The notes under the pieces were generated by a model that searched no databases, was not told the DNA's origin, and saw only the letters and a program-made list of their open reading frames with translations. From Marinifaba aquimaris (lineage in GTDB: Bacteria > Pseudomonadota > Gammaproteobacteria > Enterobacterales > Alteromonadaceae), in the NCBI RefSeq assembly GCF_013328345.1, contig NZ_JABULX010000022.1, forward strand, positions 1 through 64,000: a DNA stretch of 64,000 nt, written 5' to 3'. Of this stretch, positions 18,896 through 28,501 are shown piece after piece (the first letter of the stretch is position 1; each line of letters begins with the position of its first letter). A program made the translations under genes and the position numbers.

Positions 18896-19630
18896 ATGAC
18901 TGAAAAGTTGACAATTGAACCTATTGGTAAGATAAACACCCCTTACAAAGAGAAATTTGCTATTCCTAGGCAGCCTAACTTAGTGCCACAAGCGAAGGGC
19001 GAGATCATTCTTAGTAATGCATTCAGTAATTTGGATTGTGTTAGGGGGCTAGAAGCCTTTTCTCATATCTGGTTGACGTTTTCTTTCCACCAGACTAGAG
19101 ATAAAGGCTGGAAGCCTACCGTTAGACCACCACGACTTGGTGGTAATCAACGAATGGGTGTGTTTGCAACTCGCTCTACTTTTAGACCAAACGGCTTGGG
19201 CTTGTCGGTGGTTCAATATCACGGTAGTCATATTCAAGATGGTAAAGTGGTACTGTCGGTGTCGGGGATGGACTTGCTAGATAATACCCCGATAATCGAT
19301 ATCAAACCTTACCTTAGTTATAGCGACAGCGTCGATTCACATTCTGGTTTCGCAGCGGATGCACCAAGCCCAACCTTTGAGGTTAACTTTTCTCAAGCAG
19401 CACTATGTGCCATCAAGCAGTTGAACGAAAAACAAATGGCCAATATGAGTCAGCAGGTGTTTATTGAATTTATTAGAGCGGTTTTGTCTCAAGACCCTAG
19501 GCCCAGTTATCAATCTGTTAAACATGAAGATGAGCGCAACTATCATGTGAAGTTAGCTAATGTTGATATCTCCTTTGTCTTCGACAACACCAACAAAACA
19601 ATCTTGGTTACAGCAGTTAAAAATATTTAA
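18896..19630 (+). CDS. trmO: tRNA (N6-threonylcarbamoyladenosine(37)-N6)-methyltransferase TrmO
   Basis: About 244 aa. Family signature from IEPIGKINTPYKEKFAIPRQ through RGLEAFSHIWLTFSFHQ to LGGNQRMGVFATRSTFRPNG (TsaA/YaeB beta-barrel SAM domain) and a C-terminal domain with LSQDPRPSYQ. TrmO methylates t6A37 of tRNA-Thr(GGU). The ATG at 18896 gives the usual family N-terminus; the frame is open to 18818 but that would overlap the divergent upstream gene. Confidence 0.92.
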   Translation: MTEKLTIEPIGKINTPYKEKFAIPRQPNLVPQAKGEIILSNAFSNLDCVRGLEAFSHIWLTFSFHQTRDKGWKPTVRPPRLGGNQRMGVFATRSTFRPNGLGLSVVQYHGSHIQDGKVVLSVSGMDLLDNTPIIDIKPYLSYSDSVDSHSGFAADAPSPTFEVNFSQAALCAIKQLNEKQMANMSQQVFIEFIRAVLSQDPRPSYQSVKHEDERNYHVKLANVDISFVFDNTNKTILVTAVKNI

Positions 19631-19841
19631 CATTCCATTATCAAGTATTTAACCTTGATTTGTAACTAACGTGTATAAATTCTCATTTCAATTAAAACTA
19701 GCGAATTTTTTGACTTTTATCTGCACGATTAATCGCAATAAGGAATAAATGACTTGACTCTAAAGTGTTAAGAAGTATTAATGAAAGTGTTGTTTTTCTG
19801 CATTGTGCAGAATAGTAGTAATTTCGGATTAGCTTAACAAA

Positions 19842-22529
19842 ATGATAACAAATCAAAGATTTGCCATCTTTGCCACCGCCGCTATTTTCCTTGTGATCGC
19901 GGCTCTTCTTGTTTTGGTTCAAAACATTGGTGACCACTGGCAGCAAATTGATGAAGATGCAGCACAGGCGATTCAATCTGAACAGGTTGAGCGTTTTTTA
20001 ACTAGTCATTCTTTGCAAAAAGAAAAAGAGCAGCTTCACTTTCAGGTCAATAACACTTGGCCAGCATTTCAATTTGAAGACGAAAATGAGTTTCGTCTTG
20101 TTGTTAATCAAGCCCAAAAAAGTATTGAACAAAGTCACTTCAATGTTGTCGATTTTCAACAAGCCCAACAAATCACCCAAGGGGTGTTTTTCAAACACTT
20201 ACTGAATACATTTGAATTAGAAAAGAACAACTTACCGCTGGTAGGGTTCAGTGAAATAGATCAACAAGCCGTGCTGCTTGTCATCAATGATTCATTAGAT
20301 AAACAGCAACTGCTCGTTTCAGGATTATTTTTGAATCAAGCGAGTCTTGAGCGAATAAATGGTGTTTTTCCTACTGAACTTGTTATCGATTTTGTTTCTT
20401 TGAGTGACTTAAATGAAACATCACTCAAGTTTAATTTATCAATAAATCAGCCTTACGTTTTAGCTAATGAACAAAAAGCGCCATCTCTTTGGTTAAAAGG
20501 TGTGTTAGGCCAAAACGCAATAGAAATCAAAACAACTAATGCGCTGAGTCAGGCTAATCCTATTATTGCTAATGTGGGGCATGCTATTAAGCGGACTCAA
20601 CAAGAATACAAATATGTAGCCATTATTTTAATTGCGACCCTGGCTGTATTTATGTTCCTTTTATGGAGTTTAAGAAAGTACTTTATCTCTCCCATTTCTG
20701 ATTTAGCTGCAGAAGTCGCTAATATCAAACCTAACCTAAGTGATACTCATAGTATCGACTTAGGTAAAACAGCCAAAAATGATGATCATATTTCCGCTTT
20801 AGCACAATCTATTAATGTGATGTTGGCTGAATTATTCGCGGCTAAAGAATTCAAACGTGTTGCTCTTAATTCAATTGGCGATGCGGTTATCACCACTGAT
20901 TTGTGTGGTCGTGTGACTTACATGAATCAGGCGGCCAGTATCCTCATAAAAGCAGAATTTGAAAAAAGCCAAGGTAAACACGTGGCCGATATTTTACCTT
21001 TCACTGAAAGGGATGATATTAACAAAATCAAGGAAATACTTGATGAAGTCTTGTGTCAGGGTAATGAAACTAACTTAAGTCGTATCACACACAAGCTCAA
21101 CCGTGAACTTGAAGTGCTCTATGTCGAAAAGCACATCACACTACTAAAAGATCAAAAAGATCAAGCGACAGGCTCTGTCATGGTTTTAAGAGATGTCACT
21201 CAATCTGAACGTCTTAAGAAAAAATTAAATTTCCAAGCAAATTACGATGCAGTCACTAAATTACTGAATAGACATAAATATGAAGAGTTATTGACGGAGG
21301 CGTTTTACAGTGCCAAAGACAAAGGCCGCCAACATGTATTGTGCCAGTTAGATCTAGACCGCTTTAAATTGATAAATGATAGTGCAGGGCATGCAGCTGG
21401 CGATCAATTGTTGTACGAAATTGGCGGTTTGATCAAAACATATATCCGCAAATCAGATATATGTGCTCGAATTGGTGGCGATGAATTTGCGATTATTCTT
21501 TATGACGCCAACCTCAATGATAGCTTAAAGTTGCTGGGTAAATTGGTCAGTCAGATTAAAGATTACCGTTTTATTTGGGGTGGCCGTTTATACTCTATAG
21601 GTGCCAGTTTTGGCGTCACCTTGATAACAAAAGAATCAATTGGTATTCCTGAAGTGCGTCGTGAAGCAGATGCCGCTTGTTATATGGCCAAAAGTTTAGG
21701 TCAAAATAATATTCGAGTATTTGATTCTAATAATGAGAATTTGAACTCACATCACCAAGCACCTAGATGGGCTAGCCGAATAAATGATGCGTTGGTTAAC
21801 GATAAATTCCAACTTTTCTTCCAGCGCATAGCGCCGACTAATTCATCGAGTAAAGAAAAAGAACACATTGAAATCTTACTGCGATTAGAAGATGAGGCTC
21901 AGGGTTTACTATCACCTGGTATGTTTTTACCGGCTGCGGAGCGCTTTCGACTAACGCCTAAAATTGACCGTTGGGTGATCCGTTCAGTATTCAGGTGGTT
22001 AATGGCGCGCCCTGAGTTGTGGGATAAAGTGTTGCTGTGCATTAACTTATCTGGTGAGTCTTTAACTGATAGTGAGCTTTATGACTTCATCGTCAGTTTA
22101 CATTCTCGAGTGGCTTTTCCTCCTCAAGCCATTTGTTTTGAAGTGACAGAAACAGCTGCTGTGGCCAATTTAGTCGTTGCGCGAGAGTTAATTCAGAAAC
22201 TGAAATCTTATGGATTTACGTTTGCTCTAGATGACTTTGGTAAAGGCTTCTCATCTTATAGCTACTTGCAGAATTTACCTGCCGAGTTTGTCAAAATTGA
22301 CGGTGATTTTGTTCGTAAAATGACATCGAATAAAGGCGATCGTGAAATCGTTCGCTCTATCCATGAAATTAGTCATGTTATGGGGATGAAGACTATCGCC
22401 GAATACGTAGAAGATGAAGAAACGTTTGATGCGCTAAAAGAACTAGGTGTTAACTACGCTCAGGGCTTTGGCATACAGCGCCCGCAAAGCTTAAAGTCTT
22501 TTGTACTGGTGAGTGAGAGCATTCATTAA
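19842..22529 (+). CDS. membrane-bound PAS-GGDEF-EAL protein
   Basis: 895 aa. TM1 at about 7-27, a periplasmic sensory domain, TM2 at about 257-277, a HAMP-like linker, a PAS domain (about 330-450, AVITTDLCGRVTYMNQAAS), a GGDEF domain with intact ARIGGDEF (545-549) and an EAL domain. The usual E-A/V-L at the start of the EAL domain reads EILLRL. Catalytic-type residues remain: INLSGESL, FEVTETAA, LDDFGKGFSSY and VKIDGDFV. The protein probably makes or breaks c-di-GMP, or is bifunctional; its signal is unknown. It is convergent with the next GGDEF gene, overlapping by 4 bp. Confidence 0.9.
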   Translation: MITNQRFAIFATAAIFLVIAALLVLVQNIGDHWQQIDEDAAQAIQSEQVERFLTSHSLQKEKEQLHFQVNNTWPAFQFEDENEFRLVVNQAQKSIEQSHFNVVDFQQAQQITQGVFFKHLLNTFELEKNNLPLVGFSEIDQQAVLLVINDSLDKQQLLVSGLFLNQASLERINGVFPTELVIDFVSLSDLNETSLKFNLSINQPYVLANEQKAPSLWLKGVLGQNAIEIKTTNALSQANPIIANVGHAIKRTQQEYKYVAIILIATLAVFMFLLWSLRKYFISPISDLAAEVANIKPNLSDTHSIDLGKTAKNDDHISALAQSINVMLAELFAAKEFKRVALNSIGDAVITTDLCGRVTYMNQAASILIKAEFEKSQGKHVADILPFTERDDINKIKEILDEVLCQGNETNLSRITHKLNRELEVLYVEKHITLLKDQKDQATGSVMVLRDVTQSERLKKKLNFQANYDAVTKLLNRHKYEELLTEAFYSAKDKGRQHVLCQLDLDRFKLINDSAGHAAGDQLLYEIGGLIKTYIRKSDICARIGGDEFAIILYDANLNDSLKLLGKLVSQIKDYRFIWGGRLYSIGASFGVTLITKESIGIPEVRREADAACYMAKSLGQNNIRVFDSNNENLNSHHQAPRWASRINDALVNDKFQLFFQRIAPTNSSSKEKEHIEILLRLEDEAQGLLSPGMFLPAAERFRLTPKIDRWVIRSVFRWLMARPELWDKVLLCINLSGESLTDSELYDFIVSLHSRVAFPPQAICFEVTETAAVANLVVARELIQKLKSYGFTFALDDFGKGFSSYSYLQNLPAEFVKIDGDFVRKMTSNKGDREIVRSIHEISHVMGMKTIAEYVEDEETFDALKELGVNYAQGFGIQRPQSLKSFVLVSESIH

Positions 22530-24463
22530 TTGTGATGGGCATAAATACTGTTTTGCCCATTTTTCCTCGCTTGGTATAACGCTTCATCTGCAAGCGCTAA
22601 AACTTCGTGAATATCATCCCCAGCTTCGTACTGAGCAACCCCAGCTGATATCGTAAAGTTTAATACTTGTCCGTGAAAGCTAATACTTTCACGTTCGACA
22701 TTCACTCGAATGGATTCACAGATATGTTTAGCGCCTTCCAGTCTTAATTCAGGTAGTAAAAGCAAGAACTCCTTATTACCCCATCTCGATAATATATCGT
22801 GAGCGCGGATATGTTTTTGAATAATCGCGGCTAATTCCTGACTACAAACGTCTATACCGGCTTGAGAATGAGCCTGCGACAATTGGTGAAATTGATCAAT
22901 ATCAATCAAAACTAAACACAAGGGACGATGATTAATATCGTGTCGATGTGACTCTTGTTTTAATACCTCATCCATGTGCTGACGATTAAACACTTGAGTA
23001 ACAGGATCAATTCTGATGACGTGTTTAAGCTGGTTTAGCTTGTCTTCAAATTGGTTATTCTCTGCAATCAAAGATTCCTTTATTTTGTGCCAATTTTTAT
23101 GCTGAAAAATCACTAGCACCAACAAAGATAAAATCAAACCGACTGAAATATAAAAAAGTTGGTTAGTGGTTTGAGCTTTAGCTATCCCTTGTTCTGCTGT
23201 CTCCAATTTGCGCTCAAGTGTGGCAATGTATATTTGACCTACCTGCAGGTCGAGCATGGTTTTGGTATTTTCTTGGACAATATTTTTTATCAGCTGCTCT
23301 GATTGTGCTTTGTTATTTTGCGCAGCAGTTAGTTCTCCATCTTCAAGTGCAATTAAGCTCGATAGATAAAGTTGCTTAGATGATAAGAGAGGGTTATCGA
23401 TATTAGCCAGTTGAGTGGCGGACTGAGCGAGTAAATTCTCGGCTGTACGAATATTACCTAGGGTGATAATAAGCTCAACTTGTGTCAGCTCATTTAAACG
23501 TTGTAAGTAGGGAACTTGGATAATTTTCAATAAATTTGCTGTTTGGTTAACCCATTGTTCAGCTAAGGCGAGTTGATTTTGATAAAGATAGACTTGACTC
23601 GCTTGTTGGTAAATATTGGCTTGTACTAACAGTGATTCGACAGATTTCGCTTTTGTTAATATTTCATCAAGGCCTGTCAGCGCTAACTGCTGTTGGCCTA
23701 AGTAGTTAGTGGTAACCACTAAACCAAGCTCAGTTTTTAGCGCAAGATAGCTATTATCAAAGCTAGCTAATTTTACTTTTAAAATTTGATAAAGTTCATG
23801 GGCAATGGTGTATTGCCTTAATTGTGTCAGTAAATCGGCAATGAGTAACAAACTTTCCAATTCGCTTTCCGTCGCGTCAATTCTTGCTTGATATGACAGG
23901 TCTAATTGGTTGAAAACAGGAAAAAGCACTGCCATTGCATCAGCCAATCGATACTCTAAAATATAAAGCTTGGCCATTTCATTGATTATTTGCCCGTGTT
24001 TAATTGCACTACTTTGACTAAGCAATCTTTGAAACTGTTTTAATGCTTGTTCATTATCACCCAAGAGCATATTAATTTGGGCGGCTAATTTCGATAACTC
24101 AAACCTCGCTTTATCAAAGCCTTCATTGGGCATGTTATGCATGGTTTTAGCGACAATATCTTTAGCTTCTTTTAAGTCTCCATAATGCATAAATGCTTCG
24201 GCGACTTGCGCTTGGATAAGCCAATGTAATTGAGATTGTCGGTCGGCAAATTGACTTGCCAAAGTGATGGTCTTACTTGGCGCGTAGACTTTGTAATGTT
24301 TTAACAGTGTTAACAGTGAAGATTGCTGAGTTTCCCCCGATAAACTTGCCAAGCTTTGTTCTCTTTCTTGCCAGTTTTCAGGCTCTGCGGTTGAAGAAAA
24401 ACTGCAAAGAACAACGGATAGCCAGATAGTAAAGTAGGTTAGGGCATAGCGAGATTTCAACAT
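22526..24463 (-). CDS. TPR-sensor GGDEF-domain protein (degenerate active site)
   Basis: 645 aa. Signal peptide (FTIWLSVVLCSFSSTA), a long helical TPR-like periplasmic region (about 30-410), one transmembrane helix at about 434-453 and a C-terminal GGDEF domain. The signature reads RWGNKEF instead of RWGGDEF, so two positions of the active-site loop are altered. The upstream substrate-side motif LVLIDIDQFHQL is intact. It may have weak cyclase activity or bind GTP as a sensor. Confidence 0.88.
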   Translation of the reverse strand: MLKSRYALTYFTIWLSVVLCSFSSTAEPENWQEREQSLASLSGETQQSSLLTLLKHYKVYAPSKTITLASQFADRQSQLHWLIQAQVAEAFMHYGDLKEAKDIVAKTMHNMPNEGFDKARFELSKLAAQINMLLGDNEQALKQFQRLLSQSSAIKHGQIINEMAKLYILEYRLADAMAVLFPVFNQLDLSYQARIDATESELESLLLIADLLTQLRQYTIAHELYQILKVKLASFDNSYLALKTELGLVVTTNYLGQQQLALTGLDEILTKAKSVESLLVQANIYQQASQVYLYQNQLALAEQWVNQTANLLKIIQVPYLQRLNELTQVELIITLGNIRTAENLLAQSATQLANIDNPLLSSKQLYLSSLIALEDGELTAAQNNKAQSEQLIKNIVQENTKTMLDLQVGQIYIATLERKLETAEQGIAKAQTTNQLFYISVGLILSLLVLVIFQHKNWHKIKESLIAENNQFEDKLNQLKHVIRIDPVTQVFNRQHMDEVLKQESHRHDINHRPLCLVLIDIDQFHQLSQAHSQAGIDVCSQELAAIIQKHIRAHDILSRWGNKEFLLLLPELRLEGAKHICESIRVNVERESISFHGQVLNFTISAGVAQYEAGDDIHEVLALADEALYQARKNGQNSIYAHHN

Positions 24464-24688
24464 GAAGCCTCAACAAGTTAACACACACAATAATTAGTTT
24501 AGTTCATATGTCTGTTTTTTAAACAAAAATTAAAGTTAGCGGTGATTAACACAGGCAAAAATAGCTAACAAAACACAATTTGAATAAAAAAAAGCCGAAC
24601 AGTCATTTTTTAGTAAAATTTGCTTGCAAGGCCAATAGGTTGTCGTTAATATGCGCCCATCTTCTGAATCGTTCTCGATTCAACTTGT

Positions 24689-24765
24689 ACGACCGTAGCT
24701 CAGTTGGTTAGAGCACCACCTTGACATGGTGGGGGTCGGTGGTTCGAATCCACTCGGTCGTACCA
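24689..24765 (+). tRNA. tRNA-Val (anticodon GAC)
   Basis: 77 nt cloverleaf. Acceptor ACGACCG pairs with CGGTCGT, discriminator A and encoded CCA; D-arm GCTC/GAGC; anticodon stem CCACC/GGTGG with loop TTGACAT, giving anticodon GAC; T-arm with TTCGAAT. A single tRNA gene. I saw no repeat of its 3' end in the window, so there is no sign of an integrated element at this site. Confidence 0.95.
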
Positions 24766-25067
24766 ATATCTCCTTTAACGAAAGTTGATAAAGCCCCAGA
24801 AATAAAGCCATTCACACATTAAAATTCCCAATCCAAGATGCAACTTCTGAGCTAAAATCAAAAATTCATTTAAAAGCTAATCTGTTGTTAATTCTCTGCA
24901 ATGAACATTTAGTTTGCAAAGCAATGTTAGGTATTGAGCTAATTGTATTTCAAAACTAATTATTTAATTTGCTAAGCCTGTTTCTAACTAAAATACTACC
25001 TACTACTAAAACTGAATTGAACTTTGGTAATTCTTTGTTATGTTTAATAAAAAGGGAGAATTTTAAT
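24766..25067. other. 302 bp intergenic region after tRNA-Val
   Basis: AT-rich, no open frame of note and no clear terminator directly after the tRNA. It carries the promoter region of the lipoprotein gene at 25068, with ribosome site AAAGGGAGA at 25051. Nothing else is recognised. Confidence 0.5.
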
Positions 25068-26411
25068 ATGAAAAAAAACACGGTTTTATTAGCTTTAACA
25101 TTCCTTATCACCACATCTTGTGCAACGGCTAAGCACTCACCATCCAAGCCAGAACAAACTAAAGCCCAGGCTAGCTACAAATACTTTAGTTATCTATTAG
25201 GTGAAGTCAGCTATTTAAACAACTTGTACCCACCTGTAGATGAAGCGCGTTTCTATTTGCCTAAACAAGACATGGCTCATGTGATTGCTCATTACACTAC
25301 ATCTAGTTTAAAGCGCGATGGTGTGATTGGGTATAACAGTAGTGCAACGGTTAGCACAGTTAAAAAAGATGGGAAGGATTATTATCAAGTAGCGTTTTCC
25401 GTCAATAGTCAATATACCGACCAATTGGCACAAGCGGCTCAGTACGGTGATGTGCACAGAAAATGGATGAGTGATACCTTAGCAAATCAAGCCTATGTTG
25501 GTGTTAATGCGTGCAAAGAATCGACGCTCAAGGCAACAGGTAAAGCCTGTTGGGACCCAGATAACACAGGTGAGTGGGAGCTCTTCTTGCCACTTGGTCT
25601 TCCTATGTTAAATCAAAAAGCTTCCATGCTTATTCACTACCCACCTTACGTATCAATTGGACAAGGTGATTACCTAGATAACAATACATTAGCACGATGG
25701 GAAAGGCTATTACGCTCCAATGGCGTAGCTAATAATGACACCGTTTTATTTGAAAATATTATCGATATTATTCCAATTGGTGCGCCAGGTTCTGGTCAAA
25801 GCCAAAACTTACCCGCTTCAATGGCAGAGACATATTTTGATAATGCGCAAACAGGTGGTAATTATGTAACGCCAATGTTGGCATTTAATTTGTCACCTCA
25901 ATCACTGGTGGGGGATCATACTATCCCGCTTGTTGTATTTGGCACTGAAGCAAGAGAGTTTTTTGCAGCAAGTTACTTAGGGCGACCAGATCCTAAAGAT
26001 AAGCTGGGTATTTTAGAAGCCGGTAGCGTTAGTATTGGCGGCGCGAGTAAGCAAACGCCATTTTTAGGCGCCAATCACCCAATTGCTGCGGTTTACCAGC
26101 ATTGCGCTGCAGAGGGAGATGATGAACATCCTATTATCACAATGGAAAAACAGGACTTAATTAGTGCCTGTTACATCAAAGAAATGGCCAAACCTGATGC
26201 AGATACAGCAGATAAGGTGCTTAAAGCTTGTAAGAAAGAATGGTTATCGCCAGATGTTAACTCTGCACAAGCCGAGCTGATTTGTATTAACGCTAAAATC
26301 GACTTGTCGTCGTTTGGCGCCTGTAGTTGGGAAAATGCCGTTCGTTGGTGTAAAGCCAATAATAATGACGCCTGTAAAGCCGATACTAAACAAACATCTT
26401 GTCAACTTTAG
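25068..26411 (+). CDS. hypothetical lipoprotein, 447 aa
   Basis: Family not recognised. Lipobox FLITTSC puts the lipidated Cys at residue 18. The rest is soluble, with several paired cysteines late in the chain (NACKE, GKACWD, HCAAE, ISACYIK, KACKKEW, LICINAK, FGACSW, VRWCKA, DACKA, TSCQL), suggesting a disulfide-rich C-terminal region in the periplasm or at the surface. The ATG at 25068 is chosen for the signal sequence and for AAAGGGAGA. Monocistronic between the tRNA and the immunity array; possibly the chromosomal border of the array. Confidence 0.7.
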   Translation: MKKNTVLLALTFLITTSCATAKHSPSKPEQTKAQASYKYFSYLLGEVSYLNNLYPPVDEARFYLPKQDMAHVIAHYTTSSLKRDGVIGYNSSATVSTVKKDGKDYYQVAFSVNSQYTDQLAQAAQYGDVHRKWMSDTLANQAYVGVNACKESTLKATGKACWDPDNTGEWELFLPLGLPMLNQKASMLIHYPPYVSIGQGDYLDNNTLARWERLLRSNGVANNDTVLFENIIDIIPIGAPGSGQSQNLPASMAETYFDNAQTGGNYVTPMLAFNLSPQSLVGDHTIPLVVFGTEAREFFAASYLGRPDPKDKLGILEAGSVSIGGASKQTPFLGANHPIAAVYQHCAAEGDDEHPIITMEKQDLISACYIKEMAKPDADTADKVLKACKKEWLSPDVNSAQAELICINAKIDLSSFGACSWENAVRWCKANNNDACKADTKQTSCQL

Positions 26412-26426
26412 TCCTTTAACCAAAAT

Positions 26427-26446
26427 GGGCTTATAACTTTAAGCCC
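26427..26446 (+). terminator. possible terminator after the lipoprotein gene
   Basis: GGGCTTA-TAACTT-TAAGCCC perfect 7-bp stem 16 bp after the stop. The T-tract that follows is poor (GTTAATATT), so termination is uncertain. Confidence 0.35.
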
Positions 26447-26502
26447 GTTAATATTGCTTACTTTACCTACAATTTAAATCTAATTTTGTAGCGTACTAAG
26501 TC

Positions 26503-26596
26503 GGCTTATTGGATATCCTTTACTAACTTTCAAAGTAAAGTGCTTTGTCACCAGCAGACCTTACAAAAGTGGGCTGTCTATTCAATTCGCATTCAT
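26503..26596 (-). repeat. 94-bp repeat, copy 1 (3' flank of Tdi1-like gene)
   Basis: Closely similar to 33452-33545; both start with GGCTTATTGGATATCCTTTA and end with TTCAATTCGCATTCAT. Each copy lies directly downstream of a GAD-like/Tdi1 gene on the minus strand. Confidence 0.75.
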
Positions 26597-26606
26597 CTAT
26601 TAACTA

Positions 26607-27272
26607 TTAACCAAAGGCTTTTTTGAATAAAGCATCTTTATCAAGGACTTCAATTTGACCAAATTGAGCCAATAAAGATAAGTGAACAAAAATATCGACT
26701 TTTTCCACGTTTTCTAACCTGGCATCACCGCCTGTAATTAAGCTGGGGACAAAGCCAAACATTTCATCGGCTTTTAGCGCGCCAAATTTTTCAACACATC
26801 GTTCAAATAACGGGTTATTGTCTTCATCATTAATGTTATGCAAGTCAAGTGCTTGCCCGCCAAAAAACCACTCAAGCTCTATCTCATGATCTGTTTTTGG
26901 GACTTCTTCATTCTCGATAATCCAGCCTCGCGATACGTTTATTTCGTATTGATAACCAGTTGCTTCGCCCCATAGAAACAAATCACCAAAGGCATTGCGA
27001 GCAAAGACATGGTATATGTCATTATCTGGGATATCTGTGGGTGCCAACCACTCATCTAAAACATTTTCATAGTCTTGTGGGTTAACTATCCAAAAAAGTC
27101 CATCTGAAAAGCCACAAAAACCGTATTCTTGCCAATATTCAAGTAAGCGAGAGGGGAGTTTTCCCTGATATTTTTTGAGTGTTTCAACACTACATTTGAC
27201 TTGGTTTATTGGTTCACCAAACTTCTCTAAAAAATATTCAAAATCTTCGTCTAATATAAATGTAGATGTCAT
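26607..27272 (-). CDS. GAD-like / T6SS immunity protein Tdi1-type, copy 1
   Basis: 221 aa. N-terminal GAD-like domain: FLEKFGEPINQ, YQGKLPSRLLEYWQEYGF, GLFWIVNPQDYENVLDEWL and HVFARNAFGDLFLWGE. A C-terminal Tdi1/DUF1851 part begins near NPLFERCVEKFGALKADEMF. In this family the protein neutralises T6SS DNase toxins in the cytosol. One of five paralogues here; the ends are nearly identical and the middle (about 100-150) is variable. A decayed toxin stub ends 6 bp upstream. Confidence 0.85.
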   Translation of the reverse strand: MTSTFILDEDFEYFLEKFGEPINQVKCSVETLKKYQGKLPSRLLEYWQEYGFCGFSDGLFWIVNPQDYENVLDEWLAPTDIPDNDIYHVFARNAFGDLFLWGEATGYQYEINVSRGWIIENEEVPKTDHEIELEWFFGGQALDLHNINDEDNNPLFERCVEKFGALKADEMFGFVPSLITGGDARLENVEKVDIFVHLSLLAQFGQIEVLDKDALFKKAFG

Positions 27273-27278
27273 TGTTAT

Positions 27279-27420
27279 TTACACCTGTGTAGTGAGATAT
27301 TTATTGGGATATTCGGTCTAAATTGTTTGATCTTCTTTATCCTTAATACTGATGCAACTCAGGTCGCCGTCGTCCTTAGTATTCCATTGCGGACCAATGG
27401 ACTTGTTAACAATGGCATCA
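27279..27420 (-). pseudogene. type I toxin C-terminal stub (with premature stop), copy 1
   Basis: The minus strand encodes KSIGPQWNTKDDGDLSC and then ISIKDKEDQTI, with an in-frame TAG where the sister copy (33201-33340) has Trp; the remaining frame continues to a TAA 6 bp before the immunity ATG. Upstream at about 27425-27450 is a short match to the VgrG linker. I infer the last codons of a lost toxin. Confidence 0.6.
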
Positions 27421-27483
27421 CTTTAATAAACGATTTTTTCTATCCTAAGTCGTTTATAGTTAGATTGTGGTCGCGTGACTGAA

Positions 27484-27933
27484 TTAAATTACTTTATTTA
27501 GCTCTTTAGTCATCATGTCATCGAATGATAAGTATGACTCTACTCGGACCAACGCTATTCGATCTCGATATTGATAAACATTATTAATGCCATCGAAGGT
27601 TAAAACACCTGTGCTACTCTCCCCAATGACAAGAGTTTGATCTGGTAAGTGAATGGTTGAGTCCCTCAAAAACACGTTTGACTCAATTAAATCAAGCAAT
27701 GATGCATCATTGGCCTCAGAGTTCATTGAACCAAAGATAATCAAACCATTGAATTCAAAACCATTTGTTTTTTTTATAAAGTTAATATAACAATCTGGTA
27801 GGTTTAATTTATATGAATATTTCACTCGTTCTTTAAATCTCACAAGCTCTTCTTGAGTTATTGGTGGCTCTAATTTATCACCCCAACTAGATATGGTTTT
27901 TTCAATATCATTTAGCAATGCTATGTAATTCAT
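27484..27933 (-). CDS. SMI1/KNR4 (SUKH)-family putative immunity protein (YrhA-like)
   Basis: 149 aa. The pattern PITQEELVRFKERVKYSYKL, LPDCYINFIKKTNGFEFNGL and the later LVIGESSTGVLTFD is typical of SUKH-superfamily proteins, which often protect against nuclease toxins. The cognate toxin is not visible. Located between the Tdi1 copy 1 stub and a region of VgrG remains. Confidence 0.7.
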   Translation of the reverse strand: MNYIALLNDIEKTISSWGDKLEPPITQEELVRFKERVKYSYKLNLPDCYINFIKKTNGFEFNGLIIFGSMNSEANDASLLDLIESNVFLRDSTIHLPDQTLVIGESSTGVLTFDGINNVYQYRDRIALVRVESYLSFDDMMTKELNKVI

Positions 27934-28254
27934 TGTTAGTGCTCTTTTGACGGATAAATAAAGCTCAGAGTAACTGGGAATTAAATATCAACTGAAGCTC
28001 CATATGGTACCTTACTCGTTAAGCTCCTTTGTGCATTAGTAATGGTATAATGCTAGGGCTTGTTTCTGATTAAAATTAAGTGCTTGTAATCGTTAGTCCC
28101 TCAATCATCAAGATGGATTTTGCTGCTTTTCAGTAAAGCCTGCTTCTTTTAAAATTTTTAATTTTCAGGATTTTTAACTAATGACTCTAGTTAGTTTTTC
28201 CTGATAAAGGAATAAAATTTCTTACTATTAAGAGTCCAGAAGTATTAAAGCTAA
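27934..28254. other. 321 bp AT-rich intergenic region
   Basis: No gene seen. An imperfect palindrome at about 28174-28215 (CAGGA...TAACTA / TAGTTA...TTCCTG) may be a terminator or a recombination scar. It is followed by the VgrG relic. Confidence 0.4.
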
Positions 28255-28460
28255 GGGAGTCTTTGCATTCTTTCCCCTTGGTATTGTTGAAGTGCCTTGT
28301 TGGTTTTGTTTATTAGGTAATCGATACCTTGCTTTATGCCTTGCTCAACTTTGGGGATAATTTGATTGAGTTTATCAATATTGTATTTCAGGCTGTCTTA
28401 GGCGCTATCTGACAATACCATTTTACACTCCAACTGTTTAATCAGGCTTGCAAGCCATTC
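28255..28460 (-). pseudogene. decayed fragment of the VgrG linker
   Basis: Translating the minus strand gives LSDSA-stop-DSLKYNIDKLNQIIPK and VEQGIKQGIDYLINKTNKAL, matching the intact VgrG at 42560-42760 almost residue for residue, except one AAA-to-TAA stop and a frameshift upstream. It ends at a junction with a truncated copy of the 139-aa TPR gene. This shows that a second VgrG C-terminus once lay here. Confidence 0.8.
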
Positions 28461-28501
28461 TCTTGCTCGCAATACAATTCTATTTGGTCATCAATATTCA
28501 T
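28442..28501 (-). pseudogene. 5' relic of the 139-aa TPR immunity-type gene
   Basis: Codes for MNIDDQIELYCEQENGLQA then stop. The first 13 codons equal the start of the intact gene at 36522-36941, after which it runs into the VgrG relic. It follows its TPR partner (28498-28923) with the same ATGA-type overlap as the intact pair. Confidence 0.75.

Noticed and set aside
24689..24765. tRNA-Val as attachment site of an integrated island
   Set aside because: No integrase gene and no second copy of the tRNA 3' end is seen in the window.
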